Assembly: GCA_017546705.1 (NCBI GenBank)
Contig: JAFYSB010000069.1
Span: 1-51,812 of the forward strand
DNA: 51,812 nucleotides
Reading direction: 5' to 3'
Origin: Paludibacteraceae bacterium
GTDB taxonomy: Bacteria > Bacteroidota > Bacteroidia > Bacteroidales > Paludibacteraceae
The notes under the pieces were generated by a model that saw only the letters and a program-made list of their open reading frames with translations, ran no database searches and had not been told where the DNA came from. Of this stretch, positions 43,883-51,812 are shown one piece after another. Positions within the stretch are counted from its first letter, which is position 1. The number at the start of each line of letters is the position of its first letter. A program made the position numbers and the translations under genes.

Positions 43883-43926
43883 TGGACGCTATGCTACTGT
43901 TTAGAGTTGAAAGTTGAAAGTTTAAA
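43871..43926. repeat. GTTTAG-flanked palindrome, copy R4, with GTTGAAA tandem repeat
   Basis: AGTTTAGTGTTTAGTGGACGC, TAT, GCTACTGTTTAG matches copies R1 and R2. Its GTTTAG supplies the coaX stop. Three 7-bp units GTTGAAA, GTTGAAA and GTTTAAA follow (43906-43926). Confidence 0.8.
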
Positions 43927-43939
43927 GTAAGAGAATATA

Positions 43940-45154
43940 GTGAAAAGAATTGTATCATTATTCGTAGTACTGATGATGGTTGTGGGAGTGTGGGCGCAGA
44001 ATGCGACATCCTCACCATCTTCGAGATTTGGATATGGAGAGTTGAATGACAATCTGCCAGGTGCTTATCGTGCGATGGGTGGAGTAGGTACGGGTATGCG
44101 TTCGAACAAAGCGATTAACCCTTCTCAGCCAGCTTCGTACACAGGTGGCGATTCGTTGACGTTTATGTTTGATATAGCAGGTTCGTTCTTGTATACGAAC
44201 TATGGCGATACGAATGGTCAGCGCAATCGCTTGAATGGCAACTTGGAGTATATCACGATGCAGTTTCCATTGTGGAAAAGGTATGTAGCTATGTCGGTAG
44301 GTGTGACACCGTATTCGGCTGTGGGTTATAATTTTGCGTTGTCCGATTCTACAACCTCGGGGCATCAATACACCAAGACCTATGGTGGAGAAGGTGGTTT
44401 TACGCAAGTGTATGGCGGTTTGAGTGTGAATATCTGCGATTGGGTAGCATTGGGTGCAAATGTGTACTATATGTTCGGCGAGACGACTCAAAAGCGTGCA
44501 TTGACTTTTGCGGATGCCAATTTGAAGTCGGTGGAGCAAGGTGATTACTTGCATGTGAATAGTTTGCGTTTGCGATATGGTATGCAGTTGTTCCATACTT
44601 GTGGCAAACATGCGGTGGTGTTGGGTGGAATGTTTGAGAACAAGCAGCGTTTTTCTCGTTGCGAGTATCAGCAGATAGAGACCAACTCCGCAGATACCGT
44701 AACAACTATGGATGCGGGTTTTGAGATGCCAATGGTATATGGTGCGGGCTTGAGTTATTGCTATGCTGACCGCATTACGTTGGCATTGGATTATCAATGT
44801 CAAGATTGGGCTAATGTGTTGTATTTCAATGATAATGATGCATTGGCTACACGTCATCGTTGGGCGTTAGGTGCAGAATATAGACATGATCCTATGGGTA
44901 GAAGATTCTTGGATAGGATGAGTTGGCGTGTAGGCGCAAGTTATGCAACCTCCTATACAACTCAGTTTGAGCAGCCACATTTGTCTGTGACGATGGGTTT
45001 TGGATTCCCATTGCGTACGATTGGTACGGTGGTGAATACCACGTTTGAATATGGCCGCAGAGGATTTGCTGCAGGTCAGATGAACGAAAACTACGTGCGT
45101 TTTGTGGTGAATGCTGCGATTGCAGAGCATTGGTTCTTCAAGAGAAAACTATAA
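43940..45154 (+). CDS. FadL/OmpP1-like outer-membrane protein
   Basis: A 404-residue outer-membrane beta-barrel. The signal peptide ends near VWAQ (residue 20). The segment RFGYGELNDNLPGAYRAMGGVGTGMRS after it resembles the N-terminal region of FadL/OmpP1-type hydrophobic-solute porins. Strands alternate through to VNAAIAEHWFFKRKL. The start is GTG at 43940, which gives a typical KRIVSLFVV signal. It lies between coaX and a TPR protein, an order I associate with other Bacteroidales. Transport of hydrophobic molecules is a family-level guess. Confidence 0.75.
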   Translation: MKRIVSLFVVLMMVVGVWAQNATSSPSSRFGYGELNDNLPGAYRAMGGVGTGMRSNKAINPSQPASYTGGDSLTFMFDIAGSFLYTNYGDTNGQRNRLNGNLEYITMQFPLWKRYVAMSVGVTPYSAVGYNFALSDSTTSGHQYTKTYGGEGGFTQVYGGLSVNICDWVALGANVYYMFGETTQKRALTFADANLKSVEQGDYLHVNSLRLRYGMQLFHTCGKHAVVLGGMFENKQRFSRCEYQQIETNSADTVTTMDAGFEMPMVYGAGLSYCYADRITLALDYQCQDWANVLYFNDNDALATRHRWALGAEYRHDPMGRRFLDRMSWRVGASYATSYTTQFEQPHLSVTMGFGFPLRTIGTVVNTTFEYGRRGFAAGQMNENYVRFVVNAAIAEHWFFKRKL

Positions 45155-45190
45155 TAGAGAGATAAACAATATAATTAAATAAAAATAAAC

Positions 45191-46555
45191 ATGAAAAAAG
45201 TATTATTGATTGCTTTGTGCTTCGCTATCCCAATGGCAGGCTTTGCACAAAAGAAGAAAAAGAAGGGTGCTGAGCCAGAGGTGGTAGCACCAGTAGTAGA
45301 GACCTTATCAGACGAGGAGTGCATGGAGAAACTCTCTCTGTTCCATGAGTCGGTAAAAAACAACCAATTTGATGAGGCTTATGAAAACTGGTTGCCAGTT
45401 TATCAATCTCGTCCAGACATGAATAAGGCTATCTACACCGATGGTGCTAAGATTTTGGATTATCGTTATCAACAAGCTACAGATGAGAATGTTCGCAAAG
45501 CTTTGCGTGATTCTATTATGCAATTGCACGATGATCGTATCAAGTATTTTGATGAGGCACGTTATCCAGATGCCTATGTGTTGGGAGTTAAAGCGATGGA
45601 TTATTTGACTTACTTCCCAGAGGATGAGTTGGCTTTACCTGCATATGGATGGTTGAAAGAGTCTGTTACTGCTTTGGGCGCAAAAGCACAAGTGGCTGTA
45701 TTACGTAAGTATGTAGAGGTAAGTTATAATCTCTACAAATCAAATGCAGATCAATACAGTGATCAATTCTTGGCTGATTATCAATTGACATCTAGTACAT
45801 TGGAGCAAGTGGCTGCACTTGGAGGCAAGAATGCCGAGCAGGCTACCAACGCTAAAGCATATGTAGATCGTCTCTATGCTGCTTCTGGTGCTGCTGATTG
45901 TGGTCAGATGGATCAGATGTATGCTAGTGTAGTAGCTGAGAGCGCAAATGACTTGGAGAAATTGGGTTCAATCATGAAGCTCTATCGCCGTCTTGGTTGC
46001 ACCGAGAGCGAGGTGTATTTTGCAGCTGCTGAGCACTCACACAAGTTGCAACCTACTGCAGAGTCTGCTGCTGGTTGTGCACAAATGTGCATCAAGAAGG
46101 GTAATTTGGAAGGCGCAGTAGAGTACTACAAGCAAGCATTGTCAATGGTTACTGTAGATGAGGATAAGGCAGATTATCTCTATCGCTTGGCCAATGTGTA
46201 TGTATCATTGAAGAACTATCAACAAGGTGTTGCCTATGCGCAACAAGCTTTGGATATTGAGCCAGAGGATGGTCGTTGCTATTTGTTGATGGGTATCTGC
46301 TATGCGAGTGCTAAGGTTTCTGACGATCCAATCTTGGCTCGCTCTGTATTCTGGGTAGCATGCGATATGTTTGCTAAGGCAAAGCAAGTGGATGCATCTT
46401 GCTCAAGCGATGCTAACAAATTGATTGCTACTTATCGTCAATACTTCCCAAGCAAAGAGGATGTGTTCTTCCACCGTGATTTGAACGAAGGTTCACCTTA
46501 TCGCGTAGGTGGTTGGGTAAATCGAACCACTACTTGCCGTTCGAAGGCTGAGTAA
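45191..46555 (+). CDS. Periplasmic TPR-repeat protein
   Basis: A 454-residue exported protein with signal peptide MKKVLLIALCFAIPMAGFAQ, a Lys-rich linker, and helical tetratricopeptide repeats. The clearest repeats are AAGCAQMCIKKGNLEGAVEYYKQAL and ADYLYRLANVYVSLKNYQQGVAYAQQALDIEPEDGRCYLLMGICYASA, read here in parts (about residues 295-385). It probably scaffolds an envelope complex. Its neighbours are a porin upstream and LptC downstream. The binding partner is unknown. A small hairpin AAGCGC-GCGCTT (46561-46577) follows its stop codon. Confidence 0.85.
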   Translation: MKKVLLIALCFAIPMAGFAQKKKKKGAEPEVVAPVVETLSDEECMEKLSLFHESVKNNQFDEAYENWLPVYQSRPDMNKAIYTDGAKILDYRYQQATDENVRKALRDSIMQLHDDRIKYFDEARYPDAYVLGVKAMDYLTYFPEDELALPAYGWLKESVTALGAKAQVAVLRKYVEVSYNLYKSNADQYSDQFLADYQLTSSTLEQVAALGGKNAEQATNAKAYVDRLYAASGAADCGQMDQMYASVVAESANDLEKLGSIMKLYRRLGCTESEVYFAAAEHSHKLQPTAESAAGCAQMCIKKGNLEGAVEYYKQALSMVTVDEDKADYLYRLANVYVSLKNYQQGVAYAQQALDIEPEDGRCYLLMGICYASAKVSDDPILARSVFWVACDMFAKAKQVDASCSSDANKLIATYRQYFPSKEDVFFHRDLNEGSPYRVGGWVNRTTTCRSKAE

Positions 46556-46591
46556 TATGAAAGCGCGTTTGGCGCTTGATACTAAGAAGCA

Positions 46592-47167
46592 TTGAAACGA
46601 TTAAAATTTTTACAACGACTAACAACCAAGAGAATCATGTTGATGGTTCTCTTGGTGTTGGTTATTGCAGGTTGTCGCCGTCGTGATGTGCGTTTGCGCG
46701 CAGATGCCGTCACGGATCGAGCAGCTATGGCAGTATTAGAGGCGAGCGATGTGACTACGATTATTTCCGATTCGGGAGTGGTGCGCTATCGCATCAAAGC
46801 TCAAACATGGAAAGTGTATGATAAAGCCGACACCCCCTATTGGGAGTTCCCTGATGGTATCTATCTAGAGAAATTCAACACAGAGTTGGAGCCAGATGCT
46901 AGCATTGAGTCGGATTACGCTTTCTACAACGAACCAGCACAACGTTGGATGTTGCGTGGTAATGTCAAGGCCATGAACCTTGAGGGGGAACAATTTGAAA
47001 CCCCATTGCTGTTTTGGGATCAGAAATCGGAGTCGATTTATTCTGATTCGTCGATTGTGATAACTCGTGAAGCTTCGATTATTCAGGGAGTAGGATTTAG
47101 ATCCAATCAAGAGATGACGAAATATACGATTCTCCGCCCAACAGGCATCTTCCCAATCAATGAATAG
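46592..47167 (+). CDS. lptC: LPS export protein LptC
   Basis: A 191-residue inner-membrane-anchored periplasmic protein linking the LptBFG ABC transporter to LptA in lipopolysaccharide export. The N-terminal hydrophobic segment ends in VIAGC, so it may be lipidated at Cys28. The beta-jellyroll part has VRYRIKAQTWKVYD, WEFPDGIYLEKF, IESDYAFYNEPAQRWMLRGNVKAMN and EQFETPLLFWDQKSESIYSDS, matching the family pattern. The TTG at 46592 gives a basic signal n-region; ATG 46637 is an alternative but leaves no basic residues. Confidence 0.88.
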   Translation: MKRLKFLQRLTTKRIMLMVLLVLVIAGCRRRDVRLRADAVTDRAAMAVLEASDVTTIISDSGVVRYRIKAQTWKVYDKADTPYWEFPDGIYLEKFNTELEPDASIESDYAFYNEPAQRWMLRGNVKAMNLEGEQFETPLLFWDQKSESIYSDSSIVITREASIIQGVGFRSNQEMTKYTILRPTGIFPINE

Positions 47168-47186
47168 TTAAACAGGTGAATAACAT

Positions 47187-47954
47187 ATGAAATATAGACA
47201 TACAATCATTGTACCGTATCAAGATGTAGATGCTTCGCGTCGTCTGCGTCTGTATTCGATGGAAAATTACTTGCTCAATATAGCAGGTAAAGTGGCAGAC
47301 GAGATGGGGATTGGTATTCCCGTGTTGTTGCCCATGAATTATACATGGATCATCACGCATTTGAATATGGAGATGCTCTATTTGCCCAAACATAGTGAGG
47401 AGATGATTGTTGAAACATGGATCGAACGCAATGCGCATATGTTGTCGGTGCGTGATTTTCGTATTTACCAACCGCAAGCAGATGGTACGGAGCGACTAAT
47501 CGGCTGTGCCAAGACTGTTTGGGCGGTTTTGGATCTAACTTCACGCGAGATTGTGAATATCTTTGATCATGATATCTTCAAGGATTCGGTAGATGGCGAA
47601 GCACTCAATATGGCTCGTGCACCACGTCTTCGCCCAATTCAGCTGGATGATATAGAAGATGAGGGTGGAGTAGCAGGCGAGGTATTGCATGAGATTCAGT
47701 ACTCAGATGTGGATTACAACTGCCATTGCAATTCGTGTAAATACCTAGAATGGATGGTGAATGCTGTGCAAGCATTTGATAATCAAAAGCCATTTAGATT
47801 GGATATCAATTACGTTAAAGAATTGTATCAAGGCGATGTGATGTATACGCGCTTTTTGAAAACTGAAAACGCAGTACGCTATCAGCAAGTGGACGAAAAT
47901 GGTGCAACCTGCTGTAGTGCTATGATTACACAAATAGAAAACGTAAGTTGTTGA
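47187..47954 (+). CDS. Acyl-ACP thioesterase
   Basis: A 255-residue cytoplasmic enzyme of the FatA/FatB-like family with a double hot-dog fold. It releases fatty acids from acyl carrier protein. The first hot dog starts with YRHTIIVPYQDVDASRRLRL and has WIITHLNMEMLYLPKH. The second has QYSDVDYNCHCNSCKYLEWMVNAV (about 171-194), with the conserved Asp, Asn and Cys/His residues of the active-site helix. Free fatty acids may feed the acyl-CoA ligase nearby. It closes the cluster and is followed by a terminator. Confidence 0.9.
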   Translation: MKYRHTIIVPYQDVDASRRLRLYSMENYLLNIAGKVADEMGIGIPVLLPMNYTWIITHLNMEMLYLPKHSEEMIVETWIERNAHMLSVRDFRIYQPQADGTERLIGCAKTVWAVLDLTSREIVNIFDHDIFKDSVDGEALNMARAPRLRPIQLDDIEDEGGVAGEVLHEIQYSDVDYNCHCNSCKYLEWMVNAVQAFDNQKPFRLDINYVKELYQGDVMYTRFLKTENAVRYQQVDENGATCCSAMITQIENVSC

Positions 47955-47987
47955 TAACTTTTGCAAAACGGAAAACTTTTGCTGTTG

Positions 47988-48029
47988 ATAAAAAATGCAA
48001 GTTGCTAATAGATAGTGACTTGCATTTTT
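47988..48029 (+). terminator. Terminator after the thioesterase gene
   Basis: AAAAATGCAAGT pairs with ACTTGCATTTTT across a 15-base loop and is followed by T-rich sequence. Confidence 0.85.
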
Positions 48030-48077
48030 GTTTTGGACAACTTTATATGCTTGTTGAAAACTTTTTTGTTCGAAAAA

Positions 48078-48109
48078 TTTGCATAATTAAAATATTTGTA
48101 CTAATTTTG
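48078..48109 (+). promoter_or_regulatory. Promoter of nrdJ
   Basis: TTTG (48078-48081), 20 bp, TAATTTTG (48102-48109). The leader is only about 60 nt and holds a small CCCTT-AAGGG hairpin, with no cobalamin riboswitch. Confidence 0.85.
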
Positions 48110-48173
48110 CAGTCGATTTTCGCCCCTTGTATATAAGGGTTTGTGGATTAAAAAATGTAACTAATTATATATC

Positions 48174-50729
48174 ATGGAGAAAAAGGTTTATACACAAAAA
48201 GAAGCAGAACAAGCGTCGGTGAGTTATTTTGGTGGCGACGAGTTGGCTGCACGCGTATGGAGTACCAAGTATGCGTTGAAGGACTCATTTGGTAATCTCT
48301 ACGAATTGACTCCAGACGATATGCACCATCGTTTGGCAAGTGAAATCGCGCGTATTGAAAACAAGTATGCCAACCCAATGTCGGAGACAGAGTTGTTTGA
48401 GTTGTTGCGCGACTTTAAGTATATCGTACCTGCGGGTAGTCCAATGACAGGTATTGGTAATGATTTTCAGGTAGCAAGTTTGAGCAACTGCTTTGTGATT
48501 GGTCAAGATGGTAGCGCTGATAGTTATGGTGCGATTATCCAAATTGATGAGGAGCAAGTGCAATTGATGAAGCGTCGTGGTGGAGTGGGTCATGACCTCA
48601 GCCATATCCGTCCTCATGGTAGCCCTGTGAAGAATAGTGCCTTGACATCTACTGGTTTGGTGCCATTCATGGAGCGTTATAGCAACTCTACTCGTGAGGT
48701 AGCGCAAGATGGTCGTCGTGGTGCATTGATGCTCAGCGTAAGTGTAAAGCACCCTGATAGTGAGGCGTTTATCGATGCTAAGATGGAGTCGGGTAAGGTG
48801 ACTGGTGCTAATGTATCGGTGAAGATGCACGACGATTTTATGGAGGCTGCAATCAATAACCTGCCATATGTGCAACAATATCCAATCGATGCGGAGAACC
48901 CTACTTATACCAAGGAGGTAGATGCTGCCAAATTGTGGAAGAAAGTGATTCACAATGCATGGAAGTCGGCAGAGCCAGGTGTGCTGTTCTGGGATACAAT
49001 CACCAAAGAGAGTGTGCCAGATTGTTATGCCGATCTAGGTTATAAGACCGTAAGTACCAACCCTTGTGGTGAGATTCCATTGTGTCCATACGACAGTTGC
49101 CGTCTCTTAGCTATCAACCTGTATAGCTACGTGAAGAATCCATTTACAGCCGAGGCAGCGTTTGATTTTGAACTCTTCAAGAAGCACGTGGCTGTGGCAC
49201 AACGTATGATGGATGATATCATCGACCTCGAGGTGGAGAAGATCGAGAAGATTTTGGCTAAGGTAGGCTCAGACCCAGAGGCAGATAGCATCAAACGTAC
49301 TGAGCGCGAATTGTGGGAGAAGATCTTGGCAAAGACCACCCAAGGTCGTCGTACTGGTGTAGGTACTACCGCAGAAGGTGATATGCTTGCTGCTATGGGA
49401 TTGCGCTATGGTACACCAGAGGCAACTGCCTTCTCCGTAGAGGTACACAAGACCTTGGCACTCGCAGCATACCGCAGTAGCGTAATGATGGCTAAGGAGC
49501 GTGGTGCATTCAAGGTGTATGATGCTAAGCGCGAGGAGAATAACCCATATATCCAACGCATCAAAGAGGCAGATCCAGAGTTATATGCACTCATGGTAGC
49601 GCACGGCCGTCGCAATATTGCCTGCTTGACTATCGCACCTACGGGTACTACCAGTATCATGACCCAAACTACCTCTGGTATTGAGCCAGTGTTCCAACCT
49701 GTATATCGTCGTCGCCGCAAGGTGAATCCAAACGATAAGAACGTGCACGTGGATCTCGTGGATGAGGTAGGTGATAGCTTTGAGGAGTATGTAGTATTCC
49801 ACCACAAGTTCATCACCTGGATGCAAGCTAATGGTTATGAGTACGATCCTGCTCATCGCTATACGCCTGCCGAGATTGATGAGTTGGTACAAAAGTCGCC
49901 ATACTACAAGGCTACTGCTAACGATGTGGATTGGATGGAGAAAGTGCAAATGCAAGGTGCTATCCAAAAGTGGGTAGATCACTCTATCTCTGTGACTATC
50001 AACTTGCCTAACGATGTGAGCGAAGAGCTCGTAGGTAAACTCTACGAAGAGGCATGGCGTTGTGGTTGCAAGGGTTGTACGGTATATCGCGATGGCTCAC
50101 GTACAGGTGTGCTTGAGGGTATCAAGGAGAAGAAGAAAGAGGAGAAGAAAGACGAGAAGAACTGCGTTTGCTTCGATAATAAGGTACGCGTGCGTCCTGC
50201 GGAGTTGGAGTGCGATGTGGTTCGCTTCCAAAACAACAAGGATAAATGGATTGCCTTCGTTGGTTTAAAAGACGGTGTGCCTTACGAGATCTTTACTGGT
50301 CTTGCAGATGACGAGGAGGGTATTCTATTGCCTAAGTCTGTGACTAAAGGTAAGATTATCCGCGTCGTACAAGAGGACGGTACCAAGCGTTATGACTTCC
50401 AATTTGTCAACTCTCGCGGCTTCAAGACCACGATGGAGGGTTTGAGTTACAAGTTCGACAAAGAGTTCTGGAACTATGCTAAACTCATCTCTGGTGTCTT
50501 GCGCTATGGTATGCCTATTGACCAGGTTATCAAGATGATTAGCACCCTCCAAATGGATTCCGAGTCTATCAACTCTTGGAAAGTGGGTGTGGAGCGTGCG
50601 CTCAAGAAGTATATCCAAGATGGTACTGTGGTACAAGGACAAAGTTGTCCTAACTGCGGCAACGCCTTGATCTTCGAAGAGGGTTGTATGCACTGCCGCG
50701 AGTGCGGATATAGCCGTTGCGGAGGATAA
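48174..50729 (+). CDS. nrdJ: Adenosylcobalamin-dependent ribonucleotide reductase (class II)
   Basis: An 851-residue enzyme that reduces ribonucleotides to deoxyribonucleotides with a B12-derived radical. The catalytic barrel has the active-site loop STNPCGEIPL, with Asn296, Cys298 and Glu300, and an early reducible Cys in LSNCFVIGQDG. APTGTTSIMTQTTSGIEPVFQPVYRRR is a family block. A TSCPD-like domain (about 665-780) follows a Lys/Glu linker. A zinc-ribbon-like tail holds four Cys in CPNCG and CRECGYSRCGG. Length is typical of NrdJ. It stands alone between its own promoter and terminator. Confidence 0.96.
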   Translation: MEKKVYTQKEAEQASVSYFGGDELAARVWSTKYALKDSFGNLYELTPDDMHHRLASEIARIENKYANPMSETELFELLRDFKYIVPAGSPMTGIGNDFQVASLSNCFVIGQDGSADSYGAIIQIDEEQVQLMKRRGGVGHDLSHIRPHGSPVKNSALTSTGLVPFMERYSNSTREVAQDGRRGALMLSVSVKHPDSEAFIDAKMESGKVTGANVSVKMHDDFMEAAINNLPYVQQYPIDAENPTYTKEVDAAKLWKKVIHNAWKSAEPGVLFWDTITKESVPDCYADLGYKTVSTNPCGEIPLCPYDSCRLLAINLYSYVKNPFTAEAAFDFELFKKHVAVAQRMMDDIIDLEVEKIEKILAKVGSDPEADSIKRTERELWEKILAKTTQGRRTGVGTTAEGDMLAAMGLRYGTPEATAFSVEVHKTLALAAYRSSVMMAKERGAFKVYDAKREENNPYIQRIKEADPELYALMVAHGRRNIACLTIAPTGTTSIMTQTTSGIEPVFQPVYRRRRKVNPNDKNVHVDLVDEVGDSFEEYVVFHHKFITWMQANGYEYDPAHRYTPAEIDELVQKSPYYKATANDVDWMEKVQMQGAIQKWVDHSISVTINLPNDVSEELVGKLYEEAWRCGCKGCTVYRDGSRTGVLEGIKEKKKEEKKDEKNCVCFDNKVRVRPAELECDVVRFQNNKDKWIAFVGLKDGVPYEIFTGLADDEEGILLPKSVTKGKIIRVVQEDGTKRYDFQFVNSRGFKTTMEGLSYKFDKEFWNYAKLISGVLRYGMPIDQVIKMISTLQMDSESINSWKVGVERALKKYIQDGTVVQGQSCPNCGNALIFEEGCMHCRECGYSRCGG

Positions 50730-50751
50730 GGTATTCATCTTAAATCATACT

Positions 50752-50785
50752 AAATAGCGTATGCCAAATGGCATGCGCTATTTTT
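50752..50785 (+). terminator. Terminator of nrdJ
   Basis: A 14-bp stem with one G-T pair: AAATAGCGTATGCC with GGCATGCGCTATTT, 4-base loop, followed by T. Confidence 0.85.
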
Positions 50786-50814
50786 ATATAGACCTTTTAT
50801 TATGCTTTCAATCG

Positions 50815-50842
50815 TATACCTTTGCTATACCTTTGCTATACC
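50815..50842. repeat. TATACCTTTGC 11-bp tandem repeat
   Basis: Two exact 11-bp units plus TATACC. Each unit contains TACCTTTG, the -7 promoter box. The unit resembles AATACCTTTGC in the array at 33258. Confidence 0.75.
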
Positions 50843-50900
50843 ATGATGAGGGATTAATTATACCTATAACCAATTATCTCCTGTAGGCGAAAGGATAAAA

Positions 50901-50930
50901 AAATAAGGTGCCCTCTCGGACACCTTATTT
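50901..50930 (-). terminator. Terminator of the small barrel gene
   Basis: AAATAAGGTG with CACCTTATTT and a 10-base loop, followed on the minus strand by a T run. Confidence 0.85.
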
Positions 50931-50955
50931 ATATATTTACTATTCCTAATTTCTA

Positions 50956-51438
50956 TTAGAACAAGTAGCGAACACCAAGAGTAATACCGCTGTAAATACC
51001 ACTTGCGTTGAAGCCGAGGCCGCCACCAGGAACACCTACAATACCAATGTTTGGACGCCAATCTACTGAAAGTTGCATTGGGAACCAGAAGTTGTACTCA
51101 ACACCTACGTGACCTACTGCACCTACATACCAACTTGGAGCAGAGAAGCCATAGATACCAGCACCAGCACCTACACCAAGTGACCAGTTCCACTCACCTT
51201 TCTCATTCCAAGGAATTGCTGTACCGAATGGGTTGATCCAATCGTAAGTAGCGGTAGCACCAATACCGTTGAAGAAAGGAATGTTCACAGACAAGTCGAT
51301 CATGTTAGCCTCACCGAGAGCGTGTTGGTAAGATACGTCAATACCGTAACCAATGTTAGCACCAATTGCGCGTGGTTGAGCTACTGCTGCAGCTACACCT
51401 GCTACTGCCATAATGGCAACAAGAAGTAATTTTTTCAT
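50956..51438 (-). CDS. Small outer-membrane beta-barrel protein
   Basis: A 160-residue exported protein with signal peptide MKKLLLVAIMAVAGVAAAVAQ. The mature part is glycine-rich with alternating aromatic strands (WSLGVGAGAGIYGFSAPSWYVGAVGHVGVEYNFWFPMQLSVDW, read in parts) and ends GVRYLF, a terminal-Phe barrel signature. It resembles small 8-strand barrels such as OmpX or OmpW in size. Function is unknown. A TAnnTTTG-like box (TAGATTTG) lies at 51480-51473 on the minus strand, without a clear upstream element. Confidence 0.8.
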   Translation of the reverse strand: MKKLLLVAIMAVAGVAAAVAQPRAIGANIGYGIDVSYQHALGEANMIDLSVNIPFFNGIGATATYDWINPFGTAIPWNEKGEWNWSLGVGAGAGIYGFSAPSWYVGAVGHVGVEYNFWFPMQLSVDWRPNIGIVGVPGGGLGFNASGIYSGITLGVRYLF

Positions 51439-51525
51439 AATCTCTTTTGTTTTTTAGTGTTTTTATTGTTTTCAAATCTATTCTTACAAAATTCCTTATG
51501 ATGGATTGCTTTGTAAAAAATCTTG

Positions 51526-51612
51526 CGGAAAGTGGGGGATTCGAACCCTCGATACGCTTGCGCGTATACCGCATTTCGAGTGCGGCTCTTTCGACCACTC
51601 AGACAACTTTCC
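51526..51612 (-). tRNA. tRNA-Ser (anticodon CGA)
   Basis: The minus strand folds as an 87-nt class II tRNA. Acceptor GGAAAGT pairs with ACTTTCC. The anticodon arm CCGCA-CTCGAAA-TGCGG carries CGA, reading TCG. A long variable arm (TACGC-GCAA-GCGTA) identifies serine. The discriminator is G and CCA is not encoded. Confidence 0.95.
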
Positions 51613-51624
51613 TTAAACCGACTG

Positions 51625-51656
51625 CAAAGATATACTTTTTTTTTAATATATGCAAA
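51625..51656 (-). promoter_or_regulatory. Promoter of tRNA-Ser
   Basis: Minus strand TTTG (51656-51653), 20 bp, TATCTTTG (51632-51625). Confidence 0.85.
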
Positions 51657-51695
51657 TATACGGTAATTTTTTCAGGGCAACCGCATCAAAATTTG

Positions 51696-51703
51696 TAATT
51701 TTG
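51696..51703 (+). promoter_or_regulatory. Probable promoter box for a gene beyond the window
   Basis: TAATTTTG followed by CAC matches the -7 box. No coding sequence starts before the window ends. Confidence 0.4.
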
Positions 51704-51812
51704 CACAAGTTGTAGCATATATGTGCTATCTAACGATGCATAAAACAATCTTTTCTTTATGCTTTTCTTGTCATTATAATTTCTAACGATTTGTAACGCC
51801 ATTTTTCGTATC

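Noticed and set aside
48110-48173. Cobalamin riboswitch before nrdJ
   Set aside because: The leader is about 60 nt, far too short, and lacks the B12-box and multi-stem layout.
50815-50842. Tandem TACCTTTG boxes as a true promoter
   Set aside because: No TTTG element sits 20 bp upstream, and no gene or RNA is evident before the convergent terminator. It fits better as an 11-bp repeat.

Overview
The window looks like a chromosomal segment of a member of the Bacteroidales (Bacteroidota). The evidence is a SusC/SusD pair, many lipoproteins with Bacteroidota-type lipoboxes, a type IX secretion plug protein, class II NrdJ, and at least nine promoters of the Bacteroidota form TTTG or CTTG - 20 bp - TAnnTTTG. 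I cannot name a family or genus. I see no transposase, integrase, phage gene or CRISPR array.

Region 1 (1-13923, + strand) is a pectic-galactan utilization locus. It holds an MFS sugar transporter, a lipoprotein in a glycan-binding position, SusC, SusD and a secreted CBM-like protein, closed by a terminator at 8310-8340. A second unit with its own promoter (8353-8384) encodes a GH53 endo-galactanase, a GH2 beta-galactosidase, galactokinase and a lipoate ligase-like protein. The logic is surface capture of galactan, cleavage to oligosaccharides and galactose, uptake, and phosphorylation to galactose-1-phosphate. No regulator is in view.

Region 2 (13973-31975, mostly - strand) is housekeeping: an ABC-F ATPase, a DUF4837 lipoprotein, an O-methyltransferase, a beta-CASP metallo-hydrolase, a HAD phosphatase, an operon yidC - outer-membrane protein - BASS transporter - folC, and an operon of a subtilisin-like protease with dnaE. 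A 43-residue membrane protein and a small secreted protein lie at its right end.

Region 3 (32260-38141) holds a Ca2+/Na+ antiporter, an unknown lipoprotein with a long structured 5' leader, a flavodiiron protein, an Na+/phosphate cotransporter and tRNA-Thr(CGT).

Region 4 (38210-51812) holds an unknown exported protein, the type IX secretion plug protein, a small membrane protein, an acyl-CoA ligase, a coaX - FadL-like porin - TPR - lptC - acyl-ACP thioesterase cluster, nrdJ, a small outer-membrane barrel protein and tRNA-Ser(CGA).

The most unusual layer is repeat DNA. Several short families recur across the window: a GTTTAG-flanked palindrome, a C-rich palindrome, a 21-bp GAAAACGG-type repeat, degenerate 11-bp arrays, and tandem 7-14 bp repeats in leaders. 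Some members sit in frame inside conserved genes (dnaE, folC, the GH2 gene, the ABC-F gene). Others supply the TAG stop codon of the neighbouring gene. In the ABC-F gene one copy marks the place where about 60 residues of the first ATPase domain appear to be missing. Two further stretches, 17002-17120 and 34615-34740, have nested helices that suggest structured RNA or a folded DNA element.
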